Notes: generated from the letters alone by a model not told the origin. DNA of 12,311 nt from JAYFRC01 sp034926415 (GCA_034926415.1 JAYFRC010000059.1:1-12311); one strand, 5' to 3'. Counted from the first letter of the stretch, positions 1-7,230 are shown. Made by a program: numbers and translations.

Positions 1-1
1 G

Positions 2-1072
2 GCCGCCGCGGCGGCCGCCGCAGAGATAATCGATGCGGAAAGCACCGAAAACTTTGAATACATGGACGATGACTTCGAACTCGTCGGAGCCTCGGGCGTC
101 AAGGCGGACGCCAACTTTGCGGCGCAGAGCTTCTGGAAAGACGCCTTTGTGCGCTTTATCAACAACAAGGGCGCTGTGTTCGGGCTTATCTGCATAGTAA
201 TCATAATCCTGCTCGCCATCATCGGCCCTGGAATGAACGATTATAGCTATTTCGGACAGATACTGTCCCAGCAGAACCTGGCGCCGAGAATACCGCTTAT
301 CGAGCACCTCGGAATATTCAACGGCAACGAGACGATGACGACGACCACCGGCTCCTTTATAAAGAACGGATATATCCAACAGGGTCTGACAAACGTGTAC
401 TACTGGTTCGGTTCCGACACGCTCGGCCGTGATATCTGGACACGCACATGGGAAGGCGCGCGCGTCTCACTGTATATCGCGCTTGTCGCCGTGTTCTGCG
501 ACATGGTCATCGGCATGAGTTACGGCCTTATCTCCGGATATTTCGGCGGCAAGGTCGATACCATCATGCAGCGCTGCGCGGAAGTCGCGAACTCAATCCC
601 CACCCTAGTCATCGTCATACTGCTCATGGTCGTAATGAAGCCCGGACTGGGCACCATCACCTTCGCTATCATGCTGACCGGATGGATAGGCATGAGCCGT
701 ATTTCAAGAGCGCAGATGCTCAAGCTAAAAGAGCAGGAATTTGTGCTTGCCTCGCGAACGCTGGGCGCGAGCAGCAACCGTATTATATTTAATGAGATAC
801 TGCCGAACATCATAAGCCAGCTCATCACAAACACGATGTTCTCAATCCCCAACGCGATATTTACAGAAGCGTTCCTGAGCTTTGTCGGCCTCGGAATTCC
901 GACCCCGATGTGCTCCCTCGGCTCGCTCATATCCGACGCGTACAAGAGCTTTACTACCCACCCGTATCAGATAATCCCGCCCGTTCTCGTTCTGGCGCTT
1001 CTGATGCTGTGCTTCAACCTGCTTGGCGATGGTCTGCGCGACGCATTCGATCCCAAGATGAAGCAGATGTAA
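2..1072 (+). CDS. oppC: Oligopeptide/dipeptide ABC transporter permease, OppC/DppC type (5' end outside window)
   Basis: Inner-membrane permease subunit of a peptide-class ABC importer, expected to pair with an OppB/DppB permease and the two ATPases that follow. Numbering from the Met at 62: a cytoplasmic N-terminal region with no signal peptide, TM1 at about residues 38-56, a long extracytoplasmic loop (57-115), the family-typical block WFGSDTLGRDIWTR at 115-128, then five further hydrophobic segments. The EAA loop that contacts the ATPases lies at about 226-248 (EFVLASRTLGAS ending in ILP). The C-terminus NLLGDGLRDAFDPKM is typical of OppC. The Met at 62 has no Shine-Dalgarno sequence before it, and the frame stays open to the window edge, reading an Ala-rich stretch and then AEIIDAESTENFEY. 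I therefore think the true start lies upstream of the window. The stop at 1070-1072 is followed at once by the next gene's ribosome binding site. Family assignment is firm; the substrate (oligo- or dipeptide) is not determined. Confidence 0.93.
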   Translation, partial: AAAAAAAEIIDAESTENFEYMDDDFELVGASGVKADANFAAQSFWKDAFVRFINNKGAVFGLICIVIIILLAIIGPGMNDYSYFGQILSQQNLAPRIPLIEHLGIFNGNETMTTTTGSFIKNGYIQQGLTNVYYWFGSDTLGRDIWTRTWEGARVSLYIALVAVFCDMVIGMSYGLISGYFGGKVDTIMQRCAEVANSIPTLVIVILLMVVMKPGLGTITFAIMLTGWIGMSRISRAQMLKLKEQEFVLASRTLGASSNRIIFNEILPNIISQLITNTMFSIPNAIFTEAFLSFVGLGIPTPMCSLGSLISDAYKSFTTHPYQIIPPVLVLALLMLCFNLLGDGLRDAFDPKMKQM

Positions 1073-1084
1073 GGAGGCTGAACG

Positions 1085-2176
1085 ATGTCTGAAAGAGAAA
1101 AGATACTGGAAGTGCGCGATTTGTCCATCTCGTTCACAACAACGGCGGGCATAATCCACACTATCCGCGGCGTCAACCTCGACGTCTACCGCGGCGAGAC
1201 CGTCGCGATTGTCGGCGAATCAGGCTCCGGAAAATCAGTCACCTGCAAGGCCGCCATAGGAATACTGGACAAAAATGCCATCGTCAACAACGGCTCGATG
1301 ATGTTCACTTATTACGAAGGCAAGGGCGAGGACAAAAAGCCCGTCACGGTGGATTTGCTGAAGCTCAGCGAAAAGGAAATGCGCACGACCATCAATGGCC
1401 GCCGCATAGCCATGGTCTTCCAGGATCCGATGACCTCTCTCGACCCGACGATGCAGATAGGCGATCAGATAATCGAAGGCATGGTCTGGCACTATCATAC
1501 CCCGAAGGAAGAGGCCTATAAAAAGGCGGTAGATTTGCTTGAACTTGTCGGCATAACCGATGCGGAAAAGCGCATGAAAAACTACCCGCATCAGCTCTCC
1601 GGCGGTATGCGCCAGCGTGTCGTCATAGCCACAGCGCTCGCCTGCGACCCCGACCTGCTCATCTGCGACGAGCCCACGACCGCTTTGGACGTCACTATCC
1701 AGGCCAAAATACTTGAGCTTATCAAGGAAGTACAAACGAAGCTCGGTATTTCTGTCATCTATATAACGCACGATCTCGGCGTCGTCGCCAAGGTCGCTGA
1801 TTTCGTCAATGTCATGTACGCAGGCAAGATAGTCGAGCGCGGCACGATAGACGAGATATTCTACGAGCCGTGCCACCCGTACACATGGGGACTGCTCTCC
1901 GCGATGCCCGACCTCGACACCAACGACGACCGCCTCTACGCGATACCCGGCTCGCCCCCGAACCTTGCACACAGAGTAAAGGGCGACGCGTTTGCACCCC
2001 GCAATATTTACGCGCTGAACATAGACCACCGCAAGGAGCCGCCGATGTTCAGGGTAAGCGACACGCATTACGCGGCCACATGGCTGCTTGACCCGCGTGC
2101 ACCTAAGGTGGAAATGCCGCCGGAGCTCCGCGCACGTATTGACAGAATGCTCAGGGAGGGACATAAAAATGGCTGA
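1085..2176 (+). CDS. oppD: Oligopeptide/dipeptide ABC transporter ATP-binding protein, OppD/DppD type
   Basis: Cytoplasmic ATPase that powers the importer together with the OppF-type partner. Of 363 aa, it shows Walker A GESGSGKS at 44-51, Q-loop Gln113 in FQDPMTSLDP, signature LSGGMRQRV at 171-179, Walker B LLICDE at 191-196, D-loop ALD and H-loop His229 in YITHD. The C-terminal oligopeptide-transporter extension begins at HPYTWGLLSAMPD (264-276). AAGGAGG at 1071-1077 lies 7 nt before the ATG, and the gap to the permease is only 12 nt, so it belongs to the same operon. In family members the C-terminal extension often carries cysteines in a PRCP...C...CW pattern, linked to a metal or Fe-S site in some DppD proteins. 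Here those positions are Asn307, Asp314 and Thr332, so that site appears lost. There is also a charged insertion (about 76-89) between Walker A and the Q-loop. Confidence 0.95.
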   Translation: MSEREKILEVRDLSISFTTTAGIIHTIRGVNLDVYRGETVAIVGESGSGKSVTCKAAIGILDKNAIVNNGSMMFTYYEGKGEDKKPVTVDLLKLSEKEMRTTINGRRIAMVFQDPMTSLDPTMQIGDQIIEGMVWHYHTPKEEAYKKAVDLLELVGITDAEKRMKNYPHQLSGGMRQRVVIATALACDPDLLICDEPTTALDVTIQAKILELIKEVQTKLGISVIYITHDLGVVAKVADFVNVMYAGKIVERGTIDEIFYEPCHPYTWGLLSAMPDLDTNDDRLYAIPGSPPNLAHRVKGDAFAPRNIYALNIDHRKEPPMFRVSDTHYAATWLLDPRAPKVEMPPELRARIDRMLREGHKNG

Positions 2177-3101
2177 AGAACGCACCCCTCTCCTTAAGGT
2201 CGAGCACCTTAAGCAGTATTTTCCGATAAGCAAGAAGTTTACGGTCAAGGCCGTGGACGACGTTTCGTTCGAGATATTCCCCGGCGAGACCTACGGCCTC
2301 GTCGGCGAGTCCGGTTCGGGCAAGTCCACTATAGGCCGAGCGGTCATACGGCTGTACGACCCCACCGCCGGAAAGATAACCTTTGACGGAATGGACATCT
2401 CCGGAAAGCTGTCCAAGGAAGCCACAAAGAAGCTGCGCACCGAGATGCAGATGATATTCCAGGACCCCATGGCCTGCCTCAATCCCCGCAAAAAGGTGGT
2501 TGACATAATCGCGCAAGGCCTTGATATCCATCATATGTACGCCTCGATGGAAGACCGTGACGAAAAGGTCGCAAATATACTGGAAAAAGTCGGACTGGCG
2601 CAGGAGCACGCGACGCGTTTCCCGCATCAGTTTTCCGGCGGCCAGAGGCAGAGAGTCGGCATAGCGCGCGCGCTGATAATGAACCCTCAGCTCATAATCG
2701 CGGACGAATGTATCTCCGCGCTTGACGTTTCGATACAGGCGCAGGTCGTCAACCTGATGAAGGATATGCAGCAGGAAACAGGCGCGGCGTATATGTTCAT
2801 AGCGCACGACCTGTCGATGGTAAAGTATATCTCCGACCGCATCGGCGTCCTGCATCTCGGCCATCTGGTCGAGAGCGGAAGCAAGGACGAGATATTCCAA
2901 GACCCCATTCATCCGTACACCAAGTCTCTTATTTCCGCGATACCGCACCCCAATCCGCGCGTTGAAAAGGCGCGGATTGCATTGAAATACGATTACGCGA
3001 CCAGCGGAATAGACTACAACAAGGGCACTGTCCACCTCCTCGACGGCACGCACAAAGTGCTTGCAACCGACGAGGAGTTCGAGAAATGGACAAAAGGCTG
3101 A
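2169..3101 (+). CDS. oppF: Oligopeptide/dipeptide ABC transporter ATP-binding protein, OppF/DppF type
   Basis: Second ATPase of the peptide importer, expected to form the nucleotide-binding heterodimer with the OppD-type protein. Of 310 aa: Walker A GESGSGKST at 46-54, Q-loop Gln98 in IFQDPMACLNPR, signature FSGGQRQRVGIARAL at 155-169, Walker B LIIADE at 175-180, D-loop SALD at 183-186 and H-loop His213 in FIAHDLSMV. Cys181 replaces the Pro of the usual DEP motif, a variant I believe occurs in other OppF proteins. I chose ATG 2169 because GGGAGGG at 2154-2160 lies 8 nt before it and the protein then begins with a normal ATPase N-terminus. An in-frame ATG at 2088 would add 27 residues coded inside oppD and lacks a ribosome binding site. 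The start overlaps the oppD stop by 8 nt, which suggests translational coupling. It is the last gene of the operon, with a terminator 10 nt after the stop. Confidence 0.95.
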   Translation: MAEERTPLLKVEHLKQYFPISKKFTVKAVDDVSFEIFPGETYGLVGESGSGKSTIGRAVIRLYDPTAGKITFDGMDISGKLSKEATKKLRTEMQMIFQDPMACLNPRKKVVDIIAQGLDIHHMYASMEDRDEKVANILEKVGLAQEHATRFPHQFSGGQRQRVGIARALIMNPQLIIADECISALDVSIQAQVVNLMKDMQQETGAAYMFIAHDLSMVKYISDRIGVLHLGHLVESGSKDEIFQDPIHPYTKSLISAIPHPNPRVEKARIALKYDYATSGIDYNKGTVHLLDGTHKVLATDEEFEKWTKG

Positions 3102-3110
3102 CATAATATG

Positions 3111-3147
3111 AAAAACCGCCCGTCCCGAAAGGGACGGGCGGTTTTTT
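3111..3147 (+). terminator. Rho-independent terminator of the opp operon
   Basis: A perfect 16-bp stem (3111-3126 paired with 3131-3146) with a GAAA tetraloop and a run of six T at 3142-3147. It begins 10 nt after the oppF-type stop codon. The A-run on the left arm also makes it usable from the other strand, but no minus-strand gene lies to its right. Confidence 0.95.
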
Positions 3148-3344
3148 GCCGCGCTGGTTTAATGGCTGACTGCGGACGGATAATATCTGCACATACGGCG
3201 CTGCGGTATGAGGACATTTTGCATGGATAATCGGCTTCGGGAGGGGGAAAAACCGCCCTTGCCAGGACACGTCCGCCGATTGGGGACAAGCGCATATAAT
3301 ACCTATGTCCATGTTACAAGTATATTACATTTAACCGCAATCTA

Positions 3345-3374
3345 TTGACGCGGCAAAAGTAAAAGTTGTATATT
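3345..3374 (+). promoter_or_regulatory. Predicted sigma-A promoter of the SLH protein gene
   Basis: TTGACG at 3345-3350 and TATATT at 3369-3374 with an 18-nt spacer. Transcription would start near 3381, giving a leader of about 157 nt before the ATG at 3538. Between the opp terminator (3147) and this promoter I see no gene. A lone TATAAT at 3295-3300 has no acceptable -35 box. Confidence 0.6.
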
Positions 3375-3399
3375 TAGAATTGCAAAGCGAGGGATATAA

Positions 3400-3514
3400 G
3401 TCTACGCCCCGGCTCAGATACGGGACCGGCTAGCCACGGTATGTGGGCCGGCAGCTTAAGACAAATATTTTTCGCCCTGCAACATTACACGACCGCGAAA
3501 ATTTATGCGGCGTG
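3400..3514 (+). promoter_or_regulatory. Structured 5' leader of the SLH protein gene, class not recognised
   Basis: By hand pairing, the leader contains a closing helix (GTCT 3400-3403 with AGAC 3459-3462, plus GC 3406-3407 with GC 3454-3455). It encloses a small hairpin (CCCG 3408-3411 with CGGG 3421-3424) and a longer one (CCGGC 3426-3430 with GCCGG 3447-3451, then a 3-nt bulge and CCAC 3434-3437 with GTGG 3443-3446). A separate hairpin (3488-3491 plus 3493-3496 paired with 3507-3514, one bulged A) ends 6 nt before the ribosome binding site. CCGGCT occurs twice (3409-3414 and 3426-3431), and both copies could pair with the single GCCGG, so an alternative fold exists. I see no intrinsic terminator and no anti-Shine-Dalgarno sequence. 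A role in mRNA stability is as likely as ligand sensing. Confidence 0.45.
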
Positions 3515-3537
3515 AAAAACAAGGAGGAAAAAACCAT

Positions 3538-6228
3538 ATGAAGAACCTTAAAAAGGTCCTGTCAATGGCGCTCGCTCTGGCCATGGCTCTCAGCCTTATG
3601 ACCACCGCGTTCGCTGCAAACCCGAAGGCTTCCGACCTGACGGGCTATGACAAGCTCGGCACCGGTTACACCGAGGCTGTCGACGTAATGGTCGCTCTCG
3701 GCGTCATCAACGGCGTCTCCGGCGACGTCCAGGCACAGGGCAATGTTACCCGTGAGCAGGCTGCAAAGATCGTTTGCACCATGCTGATGGGCAGCGATGC
3801 TTCCCAGCTCTCCACCACCGCATCTTACTTCTCCGACGTGCCGGCTTCCCGCTGGTCCGCTCCCTACATCGCTTACTGCGTTGAAAAGGGCATCGTCTCC
3901 GGAGTCGGCGGCGGCAAGTTCAATCCGACCGGCAACGTGACCGGCAACCAGTTCGCCAAGATGCTCCTCGTCGCGCTCGGCTACAAGGCTGACATCGAGG
4001 GCTATACCGGCACCAACTGGGCGGTCAACGTCTCTTCCGACGCTACCGACGCTGGCATCTTTAAGGGTGCTGCCGGCATCAGCAAGAACGAAGCTGCTAC
4101 CCGCGAGCAGGCTTGCCTGTATGCGTTCAACACTCTTCTTGCTACAACGGTTAAGTACACCAGCAACGGAACAAGCATCACCATCGGCGGTGCCAACATC
4201 AATGTCGGCGCTTCCGAGGCTATTCCTGTGACCGAGGCTGGCTCTATTTCCCTCAACGCTACCAAGACCTACAACAGCGTTACTACCGTTGAGTTTGGTG
4301 AGAAGTATTTCCCGAAGCTGGCTCTCTCCACTGAGTATGCTCAGGGCAACGTTGTCCGCTCATTTGACTACAAGGGCGCGGCCGTTACCACCGCCGGCCT
4401 TTCCGGAACCGTTCTGGCTACTTCCACCAACGGCACCTCTTATGAGAACCTGACCACCGCCACCAAGTCCACCTACATCGGCTACAAGGCTAATGACGAT
4501 GTTACCTATGTTTATCAGGACGGCGTTGTCAACACCTCTTATCCTGTTAGTGATACCCTTGCAAACAATATTAGCACCGTTAAGGGCTATATTGCCAAGG
4601 GCGTCATCGTGAACTTCATCGACACCAACAACGACAGCAAGTATGACGTCGTTTCCATTGTCAAGAAGAGCGTTGCAAAGCTGGCCGCAGCTCCGACCAC
4701 CAGAACTTCCGGCGCGGTCTCCTATGTGACTATCCCCGGTGTTACCGGCGAACTTCTCAGCACTGCTATCAGCTATCCTTCCGGCCTCGCCAAGAAAGAC
4801 GTAGTTCTTTACTACGCTTCTCAGGACGGCACCACTTATGTTGAGAAGGCCGCTTCTGTTGCAGGCACCATCACCGCTTACGCTGACGGCACCTCCAAGG
4901 TCACCGTCGACGGAGCCGCTTACGGCATCTCCACTCTGCCCGGCGCTCCTTCTACTCTTGATACCTATGCTGAAATCAAGGCTACCATCGGCTCCGCAGG
5001 CTACACCTTCTATCTGGACAACGGCAACAACATCTGCTATACCGTTGCTCCCGATGCAACCGCTACTCTGACCAACACATGGTTCATCTCTGCTGTTGAC
5101 GCAAGCCAGTCTTTTGGCGCTTACAGCTACAAGGCAATCGCTGTTGACCAGAAGGGCGCTGTTCAGACCATCACCGTCAAGAAGACCTCTACTAACGGCG
5201 GAACCATGACCGCTCTCAGCACTTCTAGCGATGACACGGTTGCCACCGCCTCTATGGCTGACGGCAAGTTGGCTCCCGCTCTGTTCTACACCTATGCTGC
5301 AAACAGCGACGGCTCTTATAACCTTACTGTTGCGGCTACTCAGAACACCTATGCGACCGACCTTACTAAGGGCCTGAGCAACACCACTCTTGATGCAAAC
5401 GATACCTCTTATATAATGAGCGGCAACAAGGCCAACTTCCTGACTCCTGTGACTGCTGGTGGATCTACATGGACTGGCGCTGCCACTGGAACCGCAGTTA
5501 CCACTCTGGCTACTGCTTCCACCGTGTTCCTGTACTATGATTCCACCAACAAGTCTTACACCGCTTACACCGGCATTACCAACGCTCAGTCCTATGCTGC
5601 CGGCGGAACGTTCTATGTTCTGTCCACCAACGGCTATGCGACTCTCGTTATTGCCAAGGGCGCTACCTCCAGCTCTTCCGTCTCTGCTTATGACAAGGTG
5701 TTCCTGACCGGCGGAGCTACTGTTACCAAGGACGCTAACAGCGCTCTTATCTACACCTACACCGCTATTGTCAACGGCGAGATCGGCAAGTCCTACAGCA
5801 CTTACAGCTCCGGCCTTAATGCCGGTGTCCTGTACTTCGCCAAGGAGTACAACACCAGCGGCGTCGCAGCTTCCGGAAGTGAGAAGACCTCTGCGGACAT
5901 CGGCTCCACGGTCGCTGCTTACACTGTACTGAAGCCGACTGAGTTCGCCGCCGGCGCTATTACTGCCAATGCGTTCATGGCTAACGGCACTACCGTTACC
6001 ATCACCAAGAATGATGCCAGCACCGCAAGCTTCATCCTTGGCGCCGACGCTCCCATCTATCTCTACAATGTCCACGATGTTACCGCACCCGTTGTCATGC
6101 AGATAAGCGCCGAGCAGGCTGCTGCTCTGACCTATGATGCGGTCGGCGACACCATCACCACCGTTGCGACTTCCTCGACCGATCCTACTGTCGCTGCTGT
6201 TTACATCTACGTAAACGCTGACGTGTAA
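3538..6228 (+). CDS. Secreted S-layer homology (SLH) domain protein, probable surface-layer protein
   Basis: Protein of 896 aa, expected to be exported and anchored to a secondary cell-wall polymer through N-terminal SLH repeats. A Sec signal peptide is clear: positive MKNLKK, a hydrophobic Ala/Leu/Met core, and probable cleavage after AFA (about residue 26). Three SLH-type repeats follow at about 33-85, 97-149 (FSDVPASRWSAPYI) and 155-203. At the TRAE ligand-binding position they carry TREQ (71-74), TGNQ (135-138) and TREQ (188-191). The remaining 690 or so residues are rich in Thr, Ser, Ala, Gly and Tyr with few charged stretches, suggesting beta-rich surface domains; I recognise no enzyme motif. 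I chose ATG 3538 because AAGGAGG at 3521-3527 precedes it; an in-frame ATG at 3505 lies inside a hairpin and without a ribosome binding site. Codon choice is narrow (mostly AAG Lys, ACC/ACT Thr, GCT-rich Ala), unlike its neighbours, which fits very high expression. The gene is monocistronic, between its own promoter and terminator. Confidence 0.92.
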   Translation: MKNLKKVLSMALALAMALSLMTTAFAANPKASDLTGYDKLGTGYTEAVDVMVALGVINGVSGDVQAQGNVTREQAAKIVCTMLMGSDASQLSTTASYFSDVPASRWSAPYIAYCVEKGIVSGVGGGKFNPTGNVTGNQFAKMLLVALGYKADIEGYTGTNWAVNVSSDATDAGIFKGAAGISKNEAATREQACLYAFNTLLATTVKYTSNGTSITIGGANINVGASEAIPVTEAGSISLNATKTYNSVTTVEFGEKYFPKLALSTEYAQGNVVRSFDYKGAAVTTAGLSGTVLATSTNGTSYENLTTATKSTYIGYKANDDVTYVYQDGVVNTSYPVSDTLANNISTVKGYIAKGVIVNFIDTNNDSKYDVVSIVKKSVAKLAAAPTTRTSGAVSYVTIPGVTGELLSTAISYPSGLAKKDVVLYYASQDGTTYVEKAASVAGTITAYADGTSKVTVDGAAYGISTLPGAPSTLDTYAEIKATIGSAGYTFYLDNGNNICYTVAPDATATLTNTWFISAVDASQSFGAYSYKAIAVDQKGAVQTITVKKTSTNGGTMTALSTSSDDTVATASMADGKLAPALFYTYAANSDGSYNLTVAATQNTYATDLTKGLSNTTLDANDTSYIMSGNKANFLTPVTAGGSTWTGAATGTAVTTLATASTVFLYYDSTNKSYTAYTGITNAQSYAAGGTFYVLSTNGYATLVIAKGATSSSSVSAYDKVFLTGGATVTKDANSALIYTYTAIVNGEIGKSYSTYSSGLNAGVLYFAKEYNTSGVAASGSEKTSADIGSTVAAYTVLKPTEFAAGAITANAFMANGTTVTITKNDASTASFILGADAPIYLYNVHDVTAPVVMQISAEQAAALTYDAVGDTITTVATSSTDPTVAAVYIYVNADV

Positions 6229-6271
6229 GGGTTAAGGAATCTATCAAAGACACATTTGTGTTGAGATAAGG

Positions 6272-6304
6272 AAAAGCCCCGTACCGCAAGGTACGGGGCT
6301 TTTT
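6272..6304 (+). terminator. Rho-independent terminator of the SLH protein gene
   Basis: A perfect 14-bp stem (6272-6285 with 6290-6303) and a GCAA tetraloop, ending in five T (6300-6304). It starts 43 nt after the SLH gene's stop codon. Confidence 0.93.
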
Positions 6305-6395
6305 CGCGTTTTGGCGCGGTGGTGTCGGCGGGGTGCCATACAGGCGACCGCCGCGGAGTTACGGTAAACCACAAAAACCTGAAATAAAATTTTTC

Positions 6396-6431
6396 AAAAA
6401 GTTGTACGCAGACGTACAACTTTTTTATTTT
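6396..6431 (+). terminator. Second terminator-like hairpin, 91 nt beyond the first
   Basis: A 13-bp perfect stem (6396-6408 with 6413-6425), loop CAGA, followed by a T-rich tract that continues past 6440. It could be a backup terminator for the very strong SLH transcript, the end of a small transcript starting in 6305-6395, or an attenuator in the leader of the gene at 6497. The left arm begins with five A, so it could also act on the minus strand. The whole 6229-6496 gap holds these two hairpins and no gene that I can support. Confidence 0.7.
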
Positions 6432-6496
6432 TCTTTTCTTTTGCAAGGGGAATTTCCGCGGGGGCGGATAAATTTCTATCGAAAAGAGGTTTTACA

Positions 6497-7090
6497 TTGA
6501 ATACCACGACAAATTACCAGCTAAGCCAATGGGAGGCGTCCGACCGCGTCATGCGGACGGACTTCAACGACAACAACGCAAAGATAGACGCGGCGCTCAA
6601 GGCAATCAGCGATTTGGCCGCGGCGACGCCTTACCAGAAGCTCAAGGACATAATAACGACAGCTTCCGCCACGCAGATAGACATCGATATGACCGACGTC
6701 GACCTGAACAAATATAACAAGTTGGATATATATACGCACTGTTCGGCTTCGACGACCGGAGGTACCCTCCATATACGCGTCAACGGAATTACCGGCTACT
6801 ATCAGGGCAGCGACAACGTTGTGGAATATCTTGTAAATACGTCCCTTGAATCCAACAGAATCAATTATTTCGGCGCGACAGGGGCGGAGATATTTATCGG
6901 CAGCGCGATAGTCGGAAGAGGATGCTCCGGAACATGGCAGAGCAGCAGTACGCCGAGCATGCCGTTTATCATGCTGCATCCCAACGGCTGTACGCCGTCA
7001 GATGTAACGACGATCAATCTGCTTGTGTCTGGCACAGGCTACGTTATAGGCGATGGCTCCAGAATCGAGATATACGGGGTGAGAAGATGA
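6497..7090 (+). CDS. Phage tail fibre/receptor-binding-like protein, hypothetical
   Basis: Protein of 197 aa with no signal peptide or membrane segment. The N-terminus (NYQLSQWEASDRVMRTDFN at 6-24, then NNAKIDAALKAI) resembles the short N-terminal module of Firmicute phage tail and baseplate proteins, in which a Trp/Asp-rich start leads to a KID helix. The middle and C-terminus look like an all-beta domain, and the last residues GDGSRIEIYGVRR resemble the end of virion surface proteins. The start is TTG at 6497 with AGAGG at 6485-6489, 7 nt upstream; the next in-frame ATG (6551) would cut through the conserved N-terminal module. Its stop overlaps the ATG of the next small gene (ATGA). No capsid, portal, terminase, holin or integrase gene is near, so it is an orphan. 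I judge this a phage-derived or phage-like surface protein; the family call rests on remembered patterns, not a search. Promoter signals are weak (possible TTGCAA at 6441-6446). Confidence 0.6.
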   Translation: MNTTTNYQLSQWEASDRVMRTDFNDNNAKIDAALKAISDLAAATPYQKLKDIITTASATQIDIDMTDVDLNKYNKLDIYTHCSASTTGGTLHIRVNGITGYYQGSDNVVEYLVNTSLESNRINYFGATGAEIFIGSAIVGRGCSGTWQSSSTPSMPFIMLHPNGCTPSDVTTINLLVSGTGYVIGDGSRIEIYGVRR

Positions 7091-7197
7091 CGATAGACGT
7101 ACTTGTTTGCCGCGCGGACGGCACGCAGGAAATCGTGCAGCGCGAGGTCGCGGACGATTACCTTGATTCCGGCGAGCCGGAGGAAAGCAGCGAATAA
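7087..7197 (+). CDS. Small acidic protein of 36 aa, translationally coupled, unknown
   Basis: Short frame MTIDVLVCRADGTQEI... ending in an acidic tail rich in Glu and Ser. Its ATG overlaps the TGA of the tail-fibre-like gene (ATGA at 7087-7090), a classic coupling arrangement, and a GGGGTGAGAAG stretch just before the ATG can act as a weak ribosome binding site. The stop codon TAA (7195-7197) lies inside the left arm of the following terminator, so the gene fills exactly the space between its neighbour and the end of the transcript. Small acidic proteins often follow tail-fibre genes in Firmicute phages, sometimes as assembly helpers, but I do not recognise a family here. No membrane segment. 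Confidence 0.6.
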   Translation: MTIDVLVCRADGTQEIVQREVADDYLDSGEPEESSE

Positions 7198-7230
7198 AAC
7201 GGGGGCGCAAAAGCGCCTCCGTTTTATTCG
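7191..7230 (+). terminator. Terminator of the tail-fibre-like gene pair
   Basis: An 18-bp stem (7191-7208 with 7213-7230, one G-T pair) closing an AAAA loop, with TTTTATT in the right arm. It contains the stop codon of the 36-aa gene. The nearly symmetric A and T runs mean it could work in both directions. From here to the promoter at 7335 I see nothing else. Confidence 0.85.

Noticed and set aside
2088..2168. Longer start for the OppF-type ATPase at 2088
   Set aside because: It would add 27 residues coded within oppD with no ribosome binding site; ATG 2169 has GGGAGGG at the right distance and gives a normal N-terminus.
3295..3300. TATAAT as a possible second promoter for the SLH gene
   Set aside because: The only -35-like sequences are TTGCCA 30 nt upstream and TTGGGG 9 nt upstream, both at unusable spacing.
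3148..3340. Gap after the opp terminator searched for a small gene or RNA
   Set aside because: Short frames lack ribosome binding sites and family likeness, and no stable structure with a promoter and terminator was found.
3381..3480. SLH leader as a known riboswitch (c-di-GMP, purine, fluoride, cobalamin and preQ1 classes considered)
   Set aside because: None of the conserved core sequences I remember for these classes is present.
4360..6075. Open frame of 571 codons on the minus strand opposite the SLH gene
   Set aside because: Its translation is low-complexity (Ser, Gly, Val, Ala) and mirrors the biased codons of the SLH gene. There is no ribosome binding site or domain, and the plus-strand gene is certain.
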